Source: Cellulomonas iranensis NBRC 101100 = JCM 18110
Lineage (GTDB): Bacteria > Actinomycetota > Actinomycetes > Actinomycetales > Cellulomonadaceae
DNA length: 64,000 bases
NCBI RefSeq assembly: GCF_001552375.1
Contig: NZ_BCRB01000007.1
Span: 1-64,000 of the forward strand
Direction: 5' to 3'
The notes under the pieces were generated by a model. It searched no databases. It was not told where the DNA came from and saw only the letters and a list, made by a program, of their open reading frames with translations. The translations under genes were made by a program, and so were the position numbers. Below, piece after piece: positions 33,455 to 41,822 of this stretch (its first letter is position 1; each line of letters opens with the position of its first letter).

Positions 33455-36409
33455 ATGACCACATCGACGACCCGACTGCCAGACGACTTCGCACGACCTC
33501 GCGGCACGCGACGCGAGGGCGACACGTACCTCGGGGGCGACACCCGACCCGACGGGGACGCCCGACCCGCCGGCGACACGTGCCCCCGGGGCGACACCCG
33601 ACCCGACAGCGACACCCGACCCGACACCCGGCCCGGAGAGCGCACCCGTCCCTACGACGGCGCACCGCTCGACCCGGGCGTGCGGCGCTGGCTCGAGGAC
33701 GCGTACCGCGCGGACCTGGGCGCCGTGCGCGTCCGCACGGGTGCCCGGGCGGCGCGCGCCGCGACCGCCGCCGGCGGGGCCGCGGCCTCGCGCGGCACCG
33801 ACGTCTTCCTGCCCGACACGCTCCGGCCGTTCACGCGCGCGTGGGAGCACGTGCTCGCGCACGAGGTCGCGCACACGCTGCAGGACCCGCACCGGCGGCG
33901 GGCGAACGACGAGCACGAGGCCGAGACGTGGGCGCGGCTCGCGCTCGCGGGCGGCCGGCTGCCGCACGACGCGACGGTGCGCACGCCGACCGGCCCGGGC
34001 AGCTCTCCGCACCCCACCCGGCGCCCCGCCCTGCGGGCCTTCAACGCGTGGGAGCACCGCCTGCTGGGCGACCTGGGGACGGACGCCCTGGTGACGGTCG
34101 CGACGCGGGGTCCGGGGTGGCGTGAGGTGGTGGAGCGGCAGGTGCGGTACCTGCTGCTGTGGCAGGGCGGCGCGCACACCGCGACGGCGGCGCAGATCGC
34201 GGCGGTGGATCCGTCGTTGACGGTGGTGACGCTGCGCAGCGGCCTGCTGGCGACGCTCGGCGAGCTGAACGCGGTGGGCGGGGACTTCGCGGCGGACCCG
34301 ACGGCGATCGACGGGCTGCCGGACGGCACGACCGGTGGGTTCCTGCAGCAGGTGCGGCAGGAGAGCGCGAACCGGCTGCTGCACCTGCTGGGCGACGGTC
34401 ACGTGGTGCAGTTCCAGGGGGCGATCGCACCGTACGCGGGCGACTCGACGCTCGAGCTGCTGAAGGAGTCGCGCGCGATCGACGAGTTCACGGCGGGTCT
34501 GGGGGTGGACCACTACTTCGGGCTGCTGGCGCGCAACGCGTGCCACTTCGCACCGTTCTCGTGGCACCGGTGGCGGGCGTTCCACGCGCAGGCGCGCGAC
34601 CTCGCGGAGCAGGCGTTCGCGGCGGGCGACCCGGCGCGCAAGCACGACCTGAGCAACCGCGCGTGGGTCGCGCAGGCGTACGCGGACCACTTCGTGGAGG
34701 ACTCGTTCGCGGCCGGCCACCTGACCAACAAGACGTTGATCATGCAGTGGTTCTCGCGGTGGGCGGCGGACCAGATCGTGCTGCCGGTGCCGGACTGGGA
34801 CATGGTGCGCCGCGTGACGGCGGACCTGCAGCCGGCGCTGCGGGGCGCGGAGCTGTACGACGTGCTGGCGGACCTGACGTCGCACGACCCGCAGACCGTC
34901 GAGGAGCAGCCCGACTACCGGGCCCGGGTCGTCGCGAGCCGCGTCGCGCCGGCGGGCGTGCCGGTGGAGGTCGCGTACCGGCAGTACCTGTCGTTCCTCG
35001 ACGCGGCCGTGGTGCAGCTGTCGTCGAACGTCGTGCACAACCACTACAACGAGGCGTCGTTGACGGTCACGAGCCTGGACGGCGGCCGGTTCCGCGTCTT
35101 CGGCGACGAGAAGCTGCTGGACTTCGGCGACGCGGTCGCGCACCCCTCGGCCGCCGTGCACCTGTCGCAGAGCGCGATCCGCGACCTGCTGGAGCGCGGC
35201 ACCACCACGACCACGCCCGACGACGTGCTGCGCCGCCTGCCCACCGGCGTCGCGACCCCTGCCGGGGACCGCACGCTCGAGGCGTGGCACGACGACGCGC
35301 TGCGGCGCACGGTCGAGCGCGACATGTTCGACTCGCTGTGGTCGCGGCTCAAGGAGTTCGTCACGATCGTCAGCCCGCGCATGGGCCTGATCTCGCGCGA
35401 CCAGCGCACGTCGGGCCTGGTGACGGCGTGGCAGACGAGCCTGCCGGGCAGCGGGTACACCGACGTGCAGCCGCTGTTCGACGGGACGCGCGCGTTCGCG
35501 GCGTCGAACGGTCACGTGTACCGGCTGGACCCGGGCGACGGGCACGTGCTCGCGCACAACTCGCTGCCGGGCCGCGGCAACCACGAGACGCGGATCGCGT
35601 CCGACGGGGCACGCGTGTACGCGGGCATCGACGGGTACGTCGTCGGCATGGAGGCCGACGGGCTGGGCACGCGGTGGCAGACGTCGCTGCCGGGCTCGGG
35701 GTACGCGGTGACGAGCGTGATGGTCGCGCAGGACGGCGCGGTGTACGCGGCGTCGAACGGGCACGTGTACCGCCTCGAACCGGGCACCGGGCACGTGCTG
35801 GCCCACAACCCGCTGCCGGGCCGCGGGCGCGAGGAGGTGCGCCTGACGCTCACGCGCGGCACGCTCGCGGCCGGCACCAACGGGTACGTCGTGGGCCTGG
35901 CGCCGGGCGACCTGGCGACGCGCTGGCAGACGAGCCTGCCCGGTGCGGGGTGGGACGTCGTCGACGTCGCGGGCGTGGAGGCGGGCGTGCTCGTCGGGTC
36001 CAACGGGCACGTGTACGTGCTGGACCCGGGTGACGGGCGCGTGCTGGCACACAACGGCCTGTCGGGGCTCGGGTACCACCGGGTCGACGTCGCGTCCGCG
36101 GGCGGGACGGCGTTCGTGGGGACGACGGGCCGTGCGCTCGGGCTCGCGCTCGACGGCCTGGCGCGGCGGTGGGACCGCGACCTGTCGATCGCGACGGGCA
36201 AGGTGGTGCGGGTGCTCGCGCAGAACGGCTGGGTGTTCGCGGCCGTCAACGGGTACCTGTACCAGCTCGACCCCGCGTCGGGGGCGGTGCTGTACACGAA
36301 CGACCTGTCGGGCCGCGGGTTCCACGACGTGCAGCTCGCGTCCGACGGGGTCACCGTCTACTGCGGCATCGACGGGTACGTCGTCGGGGTGCGGCCCGAC
36401 CCGCGCTGA
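33455..36409 (+). CDS. DUF4157 metalloprotease-like / phospholipase C-like / propeller fusion
   Basis: This 984-residue protein has four parts. Residues 20-70 are a disordered tail of GDTRP-like repeats. Residues 70-160 form the DUF4157 (eCIS core) domain: LDPGVRRWLEDAYRADLGAVRV, TDVFLP and the zinc motif HEVAH at 136-140. Residues 200-630 contain CHFAPFSWHRWRAFH and AYADHFVEDSFAAGHL, the histidine/aspartate pattern of zinc-dependent phospholipase C or S1/P1 nucleases. Residues 659-984 are four units of about 82 residues, each starting WQTSLPGSGY or similar and holding ASNGHVYRLDPG, a PQQ-like propeller. There is no signal peptide. DUF4157 marks cargo of extracellular contractile injection systems; none is in the window. 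Confidence 0.85.
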   Translation: MTTSTTRLPDDFARPRGTRREGDTYLGGDTRPDGDARPAGDTCPRGDTRPDSDTRPDTRPGERTRPYDGAPLDPGVRRWLEDAYRADLGAVRVRTGARAARAATAAGGAAASRGTDVFLPDTLRPFTRAWEHVLAHEVAHTLQDPHRRRANDEHEAETWARLALAGGRLPHDATVRTPTGPGSSPHPTRRPALRAFNAWEHRLLGDLGTDALVTVATRGPGWREVVERQVRYLLLWQGGAHTATAAQIAAVDPSLTVVTLRSGLLATLGELNAVGGDFAADPTAIDGLPDGTTGGFLQQVRQESANRLLHLLGDGHVVQFQGAIAPYAGDSTLELLKESRAIDEFTAGLGVDHYFGLLARNACHFAPFSWHRWRAFHAQARDLAEQAFAAGDPARKHDLSNRAWVAQAYADHFVEDSFAAGHLTNKTLIMQWFSRWAADQIVLPVPDWDMVRRVTADLQPALRGAELYDVLADLTSHDPQTVEEQPDYRARVVASRVAPAGVPVEVAYRQYLSFLDAAVVQLSSNVVHNHYNEASLTVTSLDGGRFRVFGDEKLLDFGDAVAHPSAAVHLSQSAIRDLLERGTTTTTPDDVLRRLPTGVATPAGDRTLEAWHDDALRRTVERDMFDSLWSRLKEFVTIVSPRMGLISRDQRTSGLVTAWQTSLPGSGYTDVQPLFDGTRAFAASNGHVYRLDPGDGHVLAHNSLPGRGNHETRIASDGARVYAGIDGYVVGMEADGLGTRWQTSLPGSGYAVTSVMVAQDGAVYAASNGHVYRLEPGTGHVLAHNPLPGRGREEVRLTLTRGTLAAGTNGYVVGLAPGDLATRWQTSLPGAGWDVVDVAGVEAGVLVGSNGHVYVLDPGDGRVLAHNGLSGLGYHRVDVASAGGTAFVGTTGRALGLALDGLARRWDRDLSIATGKVVRVLAQNGWVFAAVNGYLYQLDPASGAVLYTNDLSGRGFHDVQLASDGVTVYCGIDGYVVGVRPDPR
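35429..36406 (+). repeat. Four-fold internal repeat encoding the propeller
   Basis: Repeat units of 246-249 bases start at 35429, 35675, 35924 and 36170. The first three are highly alike (WQTSLPG, SNGHVY, VLAHN, GYVVG blocks); the fourth has diverged (WDRDLSI). Each unit holds two half-repeats, so about eight blades are expected. Confidence 0.88.
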
Positions 36410-36416
36410 CGCGTCC

Positions 36417-36446
36417 GTCCCCGTCGTCGTGCGCGGCGGCGGGGAC
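36417..36446. terminator. Hairpin between convergent DUF4157 and permease genes
   Basis: GTCCCCG pairs with CGGGGAC across a 16-base loop in the 45-base gap between converging genes. It is short and lacks a U tract, so it is only a probable terminator. Confidence 0.5.
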
Positions 36447-36454
36447 GGGCCCCG

Positions 36455-37948
36455 TCAGGCCGAGCCGACCCCGGCCCGTGCGCGGCGGCGCGCCGTCACG
36501 GCGTAGATCCCGACGACGACGGCCACGAGCCCGGCCGTCGCGGCGAGCTGCGCCCGCGCGGCGGCGTCGGTGAGCATGAGCACGACGACGCCCGCGAGCG
36601 CGGCGAGCGTCGCCCACGTGAGCCACGGGTACCCCCACATGCGCAGCGGCAGCCCCGCGGGGCCTGCGGCGGCGGCCAGGCGCGGGCGGAGCCGCAGCTG
36701 CGACACCACGACGAACACCCACACGACCAGCAGCGACGCGCCGACGGCGTTGAGCAGGATGCCGAGCAGCGCGTCGGGCAGCAGCCAGTTCAGCGCGACG
36801 GCGACGAGCCCGAGCGCGACCGACACGAGCACGGCGACCCACGGCACGTCGCGCCGCGACACGCGCCGCAGCACCGCGGGACCGTCGCCGCGGCCCGCGA
36901 GCGAGAACGCCATGCGCGACGTCGCGTAGATGTTCGCGTTGAACGCGGACAGCAGCGCGAGCACGACGACGACCTCCATGAGCCGCGCGGCGCCCGGCAG
37001 GCCCGCGAGGTCGAGGACGGCGACGAACGGCCCGTCGGCGAGCTGCGGCGCGTCCCACGGCAGCACGAGCACCATGACGGCGACGGAGCCGACGTAGAAC
37101 GCGAGGATGCGCCACACGATGGAGCGCGTGGCGCGTGCGACGGCGCGCTGCGGGTCGGCGGCCTCGGCCGACGCGATGGTGACGATCTCGATGCCGCCGA
37201 ACGCGAACAGCACGACGAGAAGCCCGGCCGCGACCCCCGCGACGCCGGTGGGCGCGAACCCGCCGTGGCCCAGCAGGTTCGACGTGCCGACGGGCGACGT
37301 GCCGGGCAGCACGCCGAGCACGAGCAGCACGCCGACCACGAGGAACCCGACGATCGCGGCGACCTTGAGCGCGGCGAACCAGAACTCGAACTCGCCGAAC
37401 TGCCGCACGCCCGCGAGGTTGACCACGGCGAACACGGCGACGACGACGAGCGCGACGCCCCACTGCGGGACGTCGGGGAACCAGCCGGTGACGATGCGCG
37501 CGACGCCCGTGATCTCGGCGCCCAGCACCATGACGATCGTGAACCAGTAGACCCACCCGAGCGTGAACCCGGCCCACCGGCCGAGCGCCTGCTCGGCGTA
37601 CACCGAGAACGAGCCGGACGCGGGCGACGCGGCGGCCATCTCGGCGAGCATCCGCATGATCATGACGACGAGCACGCCCGCGACGGCGTACGACACGAGC
37701 ACGGCGGGCCCGGCGGTCGCGATGCCGACGCCGCTGCCGAGGAACAGCCCGGCGCCGATGGCCGAGCCGAGGCCCATCATCGTGAGGTGCCGCGTGCGCA
37801 GCCCGTGCCCGAGCGCGCGGTCGGCGGCGGCACCGGGGGCGGGGGCGTCCGCTGCGGCGGGTGCGTCCGCGGCGGCGGGGCCGGCGGCTGACGCGGCAGC
37901 GGGGTCGGTGCCGGGCACGCCGGTGCTGCCGGACGGGGAGGGGGTCAT
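36455..37948 (-). CDS. APC-superfamily amino acid permease
   Basis: This 497-residue permease has twelve predicted membrane helices after a 45-residue Ala/Pro-rich cytoplasmic tail. The first helix carries the substrate-binding signature MMGLGSAIGAGLFLGSGVGI, typical of the amino acid transporter (AAT) family that includes GabP, AnsP, ProY and CycA. The consensus block EFWFAALKVAAIVGF is also present. ATG 37948 gives the usual family length. The substrate cannot be read from sequence. The preceding small membrane protein gene is 70 bases upstream on the same strand. Confidence 0.92.
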   Translation of the reverse strand: MTPSPSGSTGVPGTDPAAASAAGPAAADAPAAADAPAPGAAADRALGHGLRTRHLTMMGLGSAIGAGLFLGSGVGIATAGPAVLVSYAVAGVLVVMIMRMLAEMAAASPASGSFSVYAEQALGRWAGFTLGWVYWFTIVMVLGAEITGVARIVTGWFPDVPQWGVALVVVAVFAVVNLAGVRQFGEFEFWFAALKVAAIVGFLVVGVLLVLGVLPGTSPVGTSNLLGHGGFAPTGVAGVAAGLLVVLFAFGGIEIVTIASAEAADPQRAVARATRSIVWRILAFYVGSVAVMVLVLPWDAPQLADGPFVAVLDLAGLPGAARLMEVVVVLALLSAFNANIYATSRMAFSLAGRGDGPAVLRRVSRRDVPWVAVLVSVALGLVAVALNWLLPDALLGILLNAVGASLLVVWVFVVVSQLRLRPRLAAAAGPAGLPLRMWGYPWLTWATLAALAGVVVLMLTDAAARAQLAATAGLVAVVVGIYAVTARRRARAGVGSA

Positions 37949-38018
37949 CGCGCGGGGCCTTCGGTGGTGCGGTCGGTGCGACCGGCCGGCCGCACCGGCG
38001 CCCACGGTAGCCCCGCGG

Positions 38019-38678
38019 TCAGCGCTCCGCGGCGCGCGCGACCGCCCGGGTCGCGGCGGCGAGCGTGCCCGCGAGCACCAGCAGCAGCGCGACGAACAGC
38101 AGCGGCCACCACACGGGGCGCGCCTGCGGCGTGAACCACTCGGCGGGCAGGCCGGAGTACCCCGCGTCGAGCGCGCGACGGGCTGCCAGCAGCGGGGCGG
38201 TGGCGTGCACGGCCCACGCGACGAGCACGACACCGGCAGACACGGCCGCCTGCCGCGCCGTCGTGAACGACAACCCGTGGCCCCGCAGGACCGCGCGCGC
38301 CACCGGCAGGGCGGTCAGCAGCAGCGCGGCGACGACGAGCCAGGACACCCACACGCCCACGCCGGCGAGCGCGGCCGTGAGGCCGTCGGGACGGTCGAGC
38401 CACAGGTCGACGGCATGGGGCCCGACCGGCTGCACGGGCGACGGGAACCCCTGCCGCGCCGGCGTGTCCCACGCGGAGGTCGGCATCGCGCCGGTGGGCC
38501 ACACGGGCACGGCGACCATCCACCCCGCCGAGGACCGCACGAGCTCCCGGGCACGCATCGCCGCGACGACGACCGCCCCCAGCGCGCCGAACACCGTCCC
38601 GACCGCGACCACGGTCTCGACGACGAGGGCGGGCGGACGCCGGGCACCGGTCGGGGCGGGCAGGTCGAGGACGGCCAC
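38019..38678 (-). CDS. Hypothetical membrane protein, four helices
   Basis: This 219-residue protein starts at GTG 38678 with AGGAG 5 bases upstream. Predicted helices are at about 18-42 (LVVETVVAVGTVFGALGAVVVAAM), 105-128, 142-165 and 190-210. An exposed loop of about 60 residues between the first two is rich in Pro, Trp and Thr. I recognise no family. It may share a transcript with the permease downstream. Confidence 0.75.
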   Translation of the reverse strand: MAVLDLPAPTGARRPPALVVETVVAVGTVFGALGAVVVAAMRARELVRSSAGWMVAVPVWPTGAMPTSAWDTPARQGFPSPVQPVGPHAVDLWLDRPDGLTAALAGVGVWVSWLVVAALLLTALPVARAVLRGHGLSFTTARQAAVSAGVVLVAWAVHATAPLLAARRALDAGYSGLPAEWFTPQARPVWWPLLFVALLLVLAGTLAAATRAVARAAER

Positions 38679-38822
38679 AGCAGCTCCTGACGTCAGAGGA
38701 CGGTCCCGGCGTCATCGTCACCCGCCGCGTCAGTCATGACCGACGCACCGGCACCTCACCCGTCCGGGTCAGGCCTGACCGACACCCGTCACCCGTCCGC
38801 CGCCCCCTCCGCCGCCCCGCGT

Positions 38823-38955
38823 CGCCGACGGACAGGGGTACGGCACGACGGACACGCGCACGCGGCTGTCCGTCGTCCGTGGCACTGTCCGTCGGCGAGG
38901 GGCGAGCCGTCAGCGAGGGGTGCGGGCCTTCGGCGAGGGCGCTGTCCGTCGGCGG
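38823..38955. repeat. Repeats of a CTGTCCGTCGGCGAGGG motif in a non-coding gap
   Basis: The gap 38679-38967 holds no supported gene. CTGTCCGTCGGCG occurs at 38885 and 38942, degenerate copies occur at 38906 and 38927, and an inverted copy CGCCGACGGACAG lies at 38823-38835. The inverted and direct copies can form hairpins. It lies just past the stop of the transaldolase gene and may act as its terminator. Confidence 0.7.
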
Positions 38956-38967
38956 CCGGCCCGCGCG

Positions 38968-39612
38968 TCAGCGCAGCGCGGACGTCGCGGCGTCGAACTG
39001 CACCATCGCGGCGTCGGTGAGCGGCTCGGCGAACATCGCGTGGGCCACGTCGGTGCCGACGGTGACGGCCTCGAGGCCGTCGGCGGCGAGCTCGGGGACC
39101 ACCGCGGCGTCGCGGACGCTCGCGACCAGCACGCCGGTGCCCGTGCCGGCGAGCGCGCGGGCCATGGTGCGCAGGTCGGCGCGGCCGTCGCGGCCGGCCT
39201 CGGTCATGCGGCCCAGGTACGGCGCGATGAGGCGCGCGCCGGCGGCGGCGGCCAGCACGGCCTGGTTGGGGTGGTAGACGACCGTGAGCAGCACGGGCAC
39301 CCCGGCGGCCGACAGGCGCCGCGTCGCGACGAGCCCCGGCCCGGTGGCGGGCACCTTGACGACGAGCCGGTCGGACAGGTCGCGCAGCGCGTGGCCCTCG
39401 CGCTCGATCGCGTCGGCGTCGGCGGCCGTGGTCTGCACGAACACCTCGTCGGCCCCGGAGGCCAGCAGCCAGGACACGAGCGAGGGCACCTCGGACAGCC
39501 GCACGCCCGCGCGCTGCAGGATCAGCGGGTTGGTGGTGACGCCGCGGAACAGGCCCGTGGCCAGCAGGGGCGCCAGCGCGTCACGGTCGGCGCTGTCGAG
39601 GTACAGGTCCAC
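38968..39612 (-). CDS. Transaldolase / fructose-6-phosphate aldolase-like protein
   Basis: This 214-residue enzyme has the short F6P-aldolase subfamily length. VDLYLDSAD and GVTTNPLIL match the family start. The Schiff-base lysine is in LVVKVPATGPGL, and IAPYLGRMTEAGRDG matches the region of the catalytic tyrosine. GTG 39612 follows GGAGGA by 5 bases and lies one base after the kinase stop. It is the last gene of the sugar operon and probably splits or transfers a three-carbon unit from the phosphorylated sugar made upstream. Exact substrate unknown. Confidence 0.9.
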   Translation of the reverse strand: MDLYLDSADRDALAPLLATGLFRGVTTNPLILQRAGVRLSEVPSLVSWLLASGADEVFVQTTAADADAIEREGHALRDLSDRLVVKVPATGPGLVATRRLSAAGVPVLLTVVYHPNQAVLAAAAGARLIAPYLGRMTEAGRDGRADLRTMARALAGTGTGVLVASVRDAAVVPELAADGLEAVTVGTDVAHAMFAEPLTDAAMVQFDAATSALR

Positions 39613-39613
39613 G

Positions 39614-41104
39614 TCATTCCTCCACGCCCGCGGCGCGGGCGGTCTCGTCGGGCTGGGGCAGGTCGGCGAGCGCGGCGTACCGCGCGCGGACCTGCGGGTC
39701 GAGGGGGGTGCCGGGCTCGACGACGTCGACGACGCGGGGTGTCCACGCGTCGCGGACGTCGCGCACGTCGGCGCCCGCGAGCACGGCGGCGGCCTGCGCG
39801 GCGGCGCCGCGCGCGGTGGCCTCGGGCGCGTCGCGGGTCTCGACGGGGGTGCCGAGCGCGTCGGCGAGCACCTGCCGGTACGCGCGCGACCGCGCGCCGC
39901 CGCCGGTGACGACGACGGTCCCGTCGGCGGGTGCACCCGCGGCGCGGATCGCGTCGTGGCCGCGCACGAGGCCCAGCACGACGCCCTCGTAGGCGGCGAG
40001 CGCAAGCTCCTCGCGCGTGGTGTCGGAGCGCAGGCCGCCGAGCAGGCCGCGCGCGTGCGGGCGGCTGGGGCTGCGCTCGCCGTCCAGGTACGCGGCGAGC
40101 ACGGCGCGGTCGGCGCGGCGCGGGGCCGCGAGCGCGAGGCGCGTGAGCTCGTCGTGGTCGACGCCCAGCAGGCGCGCGACCGTGTCGGTGACCTTGGCGC
40201 TGTTGAGCGTGCACACCAGCGGCAACCAGCCGCCGGTCGCGTCGGCGACGCCGTCGACCCAGCCGCTCGCGTCGTGCACGGGCTGCGCGGACGTCGTCAT
40301 GACGACGCCGGACGTGCCGAGGCTGTAGAGCACCTGCCCGGGCCCGAGCCCGATGCCCAGGGCACCCGCGTGCTGGTCCCCCGCGCCGGCGCCGACCACG
40401 ACGTCGGGCCGCAGGCCCAGCTCGGCGGCCGCGGGCGTGACGGCCCACCCGGCGGTGTGCGACGGGCCCAGCACCTCGGGCAGCACGTCGGCCCACGGCA
40501 CGCCGGGGCGCACCCACCGGTCGAGGTGGTCGACGAGGTACCGCCCGGTGTGCGCGGCGTAGTACCCGGTGCCGGACGCCTCCGACCGGTCCGTGACGGC
40601 GCGGCCGGTGAGCCGGTACGTCAGCCAGTCGTGCGGCAGCAGCACGTGCGCCGCACGGTCCAGCAGGTCGGGCTCGTGCGCGGCGACCCACGCGAGCTTG
40701 GTGATCGTGAACGCCGCGGTCGGCACCGAGCCGACGGCGTCCGCCCACGCGGCCAGGCCGAGGTCGGCGACCATCGCGTCGGCCTGCGGGCTCGACGTCG
40801 TGTCGTTCCACAGCTTCACGGGCCGCAGCACGACGTCGTCGCGGTCGAGCAGCACGAGGCCGTGGCACTGCGCGGCGACGCTCACGGCGTCGACGTCGGA
40901 CGCGCGCAGCCCGGCTGCGGCGAGCGCCACCGCGAGGGCCCCGGCGAACGCGTGCCACCAGTCGTTGGGGTGCTGCTCGCTGACCGGCGGCGACGTCGGC
41001 GGGTGCGGCGCCCTCCCCGCGCCGAGCAGGCGGCCGTCGGCGGCGTCGCGCAGCTCGACCGTGCAGGACTGCGTCGAGGAGTCGACGCCCGCGACGACCC
41101 CCAT
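39614..41104 (-). CDS. FGGY-family carbohydrate kinase, xylulokinase-like
   Basis: This 496-residue kinase begins MGVVAGVDSSTQSCTVELRD, the phosphate-binding DSSTQS block of FGGY kinases. It continues with AQCHGLVLLD, HDWLTYRLTG and the catalytic-base motif GAGAGDQHAGALG, and carries the ATP-site block VTGGGARSRAYRQ. The match is closest to xylulokinases (XylB), but FGGY specificity is hard to read from motifs. The ATG shares one base with the isomerase stop (TGATG). It should phosphorylate the sugar taken up by the adjacent importer. Confidence 0.92.
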   Translation of the reverse strand: MGVVAGVDSSTQSCTVELRDAADGRLLGAGRAPHPPTSPPVSEQHPNDWWHAFAGALAVALAAAGLRASDVDAVSVAAQCHGLVLLDRDDVVLRPVKLWNDTTSSPQADAMVADLGLAAWADAVGSVPTAAFTITKLAWVAAHEPDLLDRAAHVLLPHDWLTYRLTGRAVTDRSEASGTGYYAAHTGRYLVDHLDRWVRPGVPWADVLPEVLGPSHTAGWAVTPAAAELGLRPDVVVGAGAGDQHAGALGIGLGPGQVLYSLGTSGVVMTTSAQPVHDASGWVDGVADATGGWLPLVCTLNSAKVTDTVARLLGVDHDELTRLALAAPRRADRAVLAAYLDGERSPSRPHARGLLGGLRSDTTREELALAAYEGVVLGLVRGHDAIRAAGAPADGTVVVTGGGARSRAYRQVLADALGTPVETRDAPEATARGAAAQAAAVLAGADVRDVRDAWTPRVVDVVEPGTPLDPQVRARYAALADLPQPDETARAAGVEE

Positions 41105-41739
41105 CAGACCCCCTGGACGCCGGGCACGGCGGGTGCGTCGGGCACGTGCTCGATCTTGCCGACGGCGCCGGCCGGGTGCGTGAACAGCACCTCGTCCCAG
41201 CCGTACCCGCGGCGCTGCATGAGGACGGCCGCGAGCGCGTCGCCCCACGCCGCGACCGCGAGGGTCGAGCCCATGGCGATGACGCCGCCCGGGTCGACCT
41301 CGGGGCCCGCGTCGACGACGACCGTGAGGTCCGCGACCTGCGCGAGCGTGGACGTGGGCGTCGCGGTGAGCGCGACCACCGGCACGCCGCGCTGCTGGAC
41401 GCGCCGGGACAGGTCGTTGAGCTCGTCCGACTCGCCGCCGCGGGAGATCGTGATGAGCAGGTCGCCGTGCACCACGGACCCCATCGTGCCGTGCAGCGCG
41501 TCCATGCCCGGCAGGAACACGGCGGGCGTGCCGCACACCGACAGCAGGTGCGCCATGCGCCGCGCGACCGCGCCGGACGTGCCCGACCCGGTGACGAACA
41601 CCTTGCCGGTGCAGCCGCCGACGAGGTCGACCGCCGCGACGAACGTGTCGTCGAGCTGGTCGGCGACCTCGGTGACCCCGCGGCCCTCGCGGCGCACGAG
41701 CTCGCGCGCGGCCTCCAGGGTCGTGGCCCGTCCGTCCAT
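41104..41739 (-). CDS. SIS-domain sugar phosphate isomerase, KdsD-like
   Basis: This 211-residue SIS protein has VFVTGSGTSGAVARRMAHLL, the phosphosugar-binding Ser/Thr loop, MDALHGTMGSV with the conserved histidine, ITISRGGESDEL, and FTHPAGAVGK near the end. Arabinose-5-phosphate isomerases of the KdsD type show all of these, but the CBS domains are absent. The start is uncertain: ATG 41739 matches the family start, while GTG 41826 overlaps the ABC gene stop as GTGA. It probably interconverts an aldose phosphate and a ketose phosphate in this pathway. Confidence 0.85.
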   Translation of the reverse strand: MDGRATTLEAARELVRREGRGVTEVADQLDDTFVAAVDLVGGCTGKVFVTGSGTSGAVARRMAHLLSVCGTPAVFLPGMDALHGTMGSVVHGDLLITISRGGESDELNDLSRRVQQRGVPVVALTATPTSTLAQVADLTVVVDAGPEVDPGGVIAMGSTLAVAAWGDALAAVLMQRRGYGWDEVLFTHPAGAVGKIEHVPDAPAVPGVQGV

Positions 41740-41822
41740 GGTGGTGCTCGCTTCCTCGTGGTGCTGGGTGGGGGTCGGGGCCGCGTCGACGGACGCAGCG
41801 GCGGGATCGCCGGCGGGCGCGC

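Noticed and set aside
38736-39020. A 94-codon + strand frame in the gap before the transaldolase gene
   Set aside because: Ser/Arg/Pro-rich, lies in the repeat cluster, and has no ribosome binding site or conserved feature.
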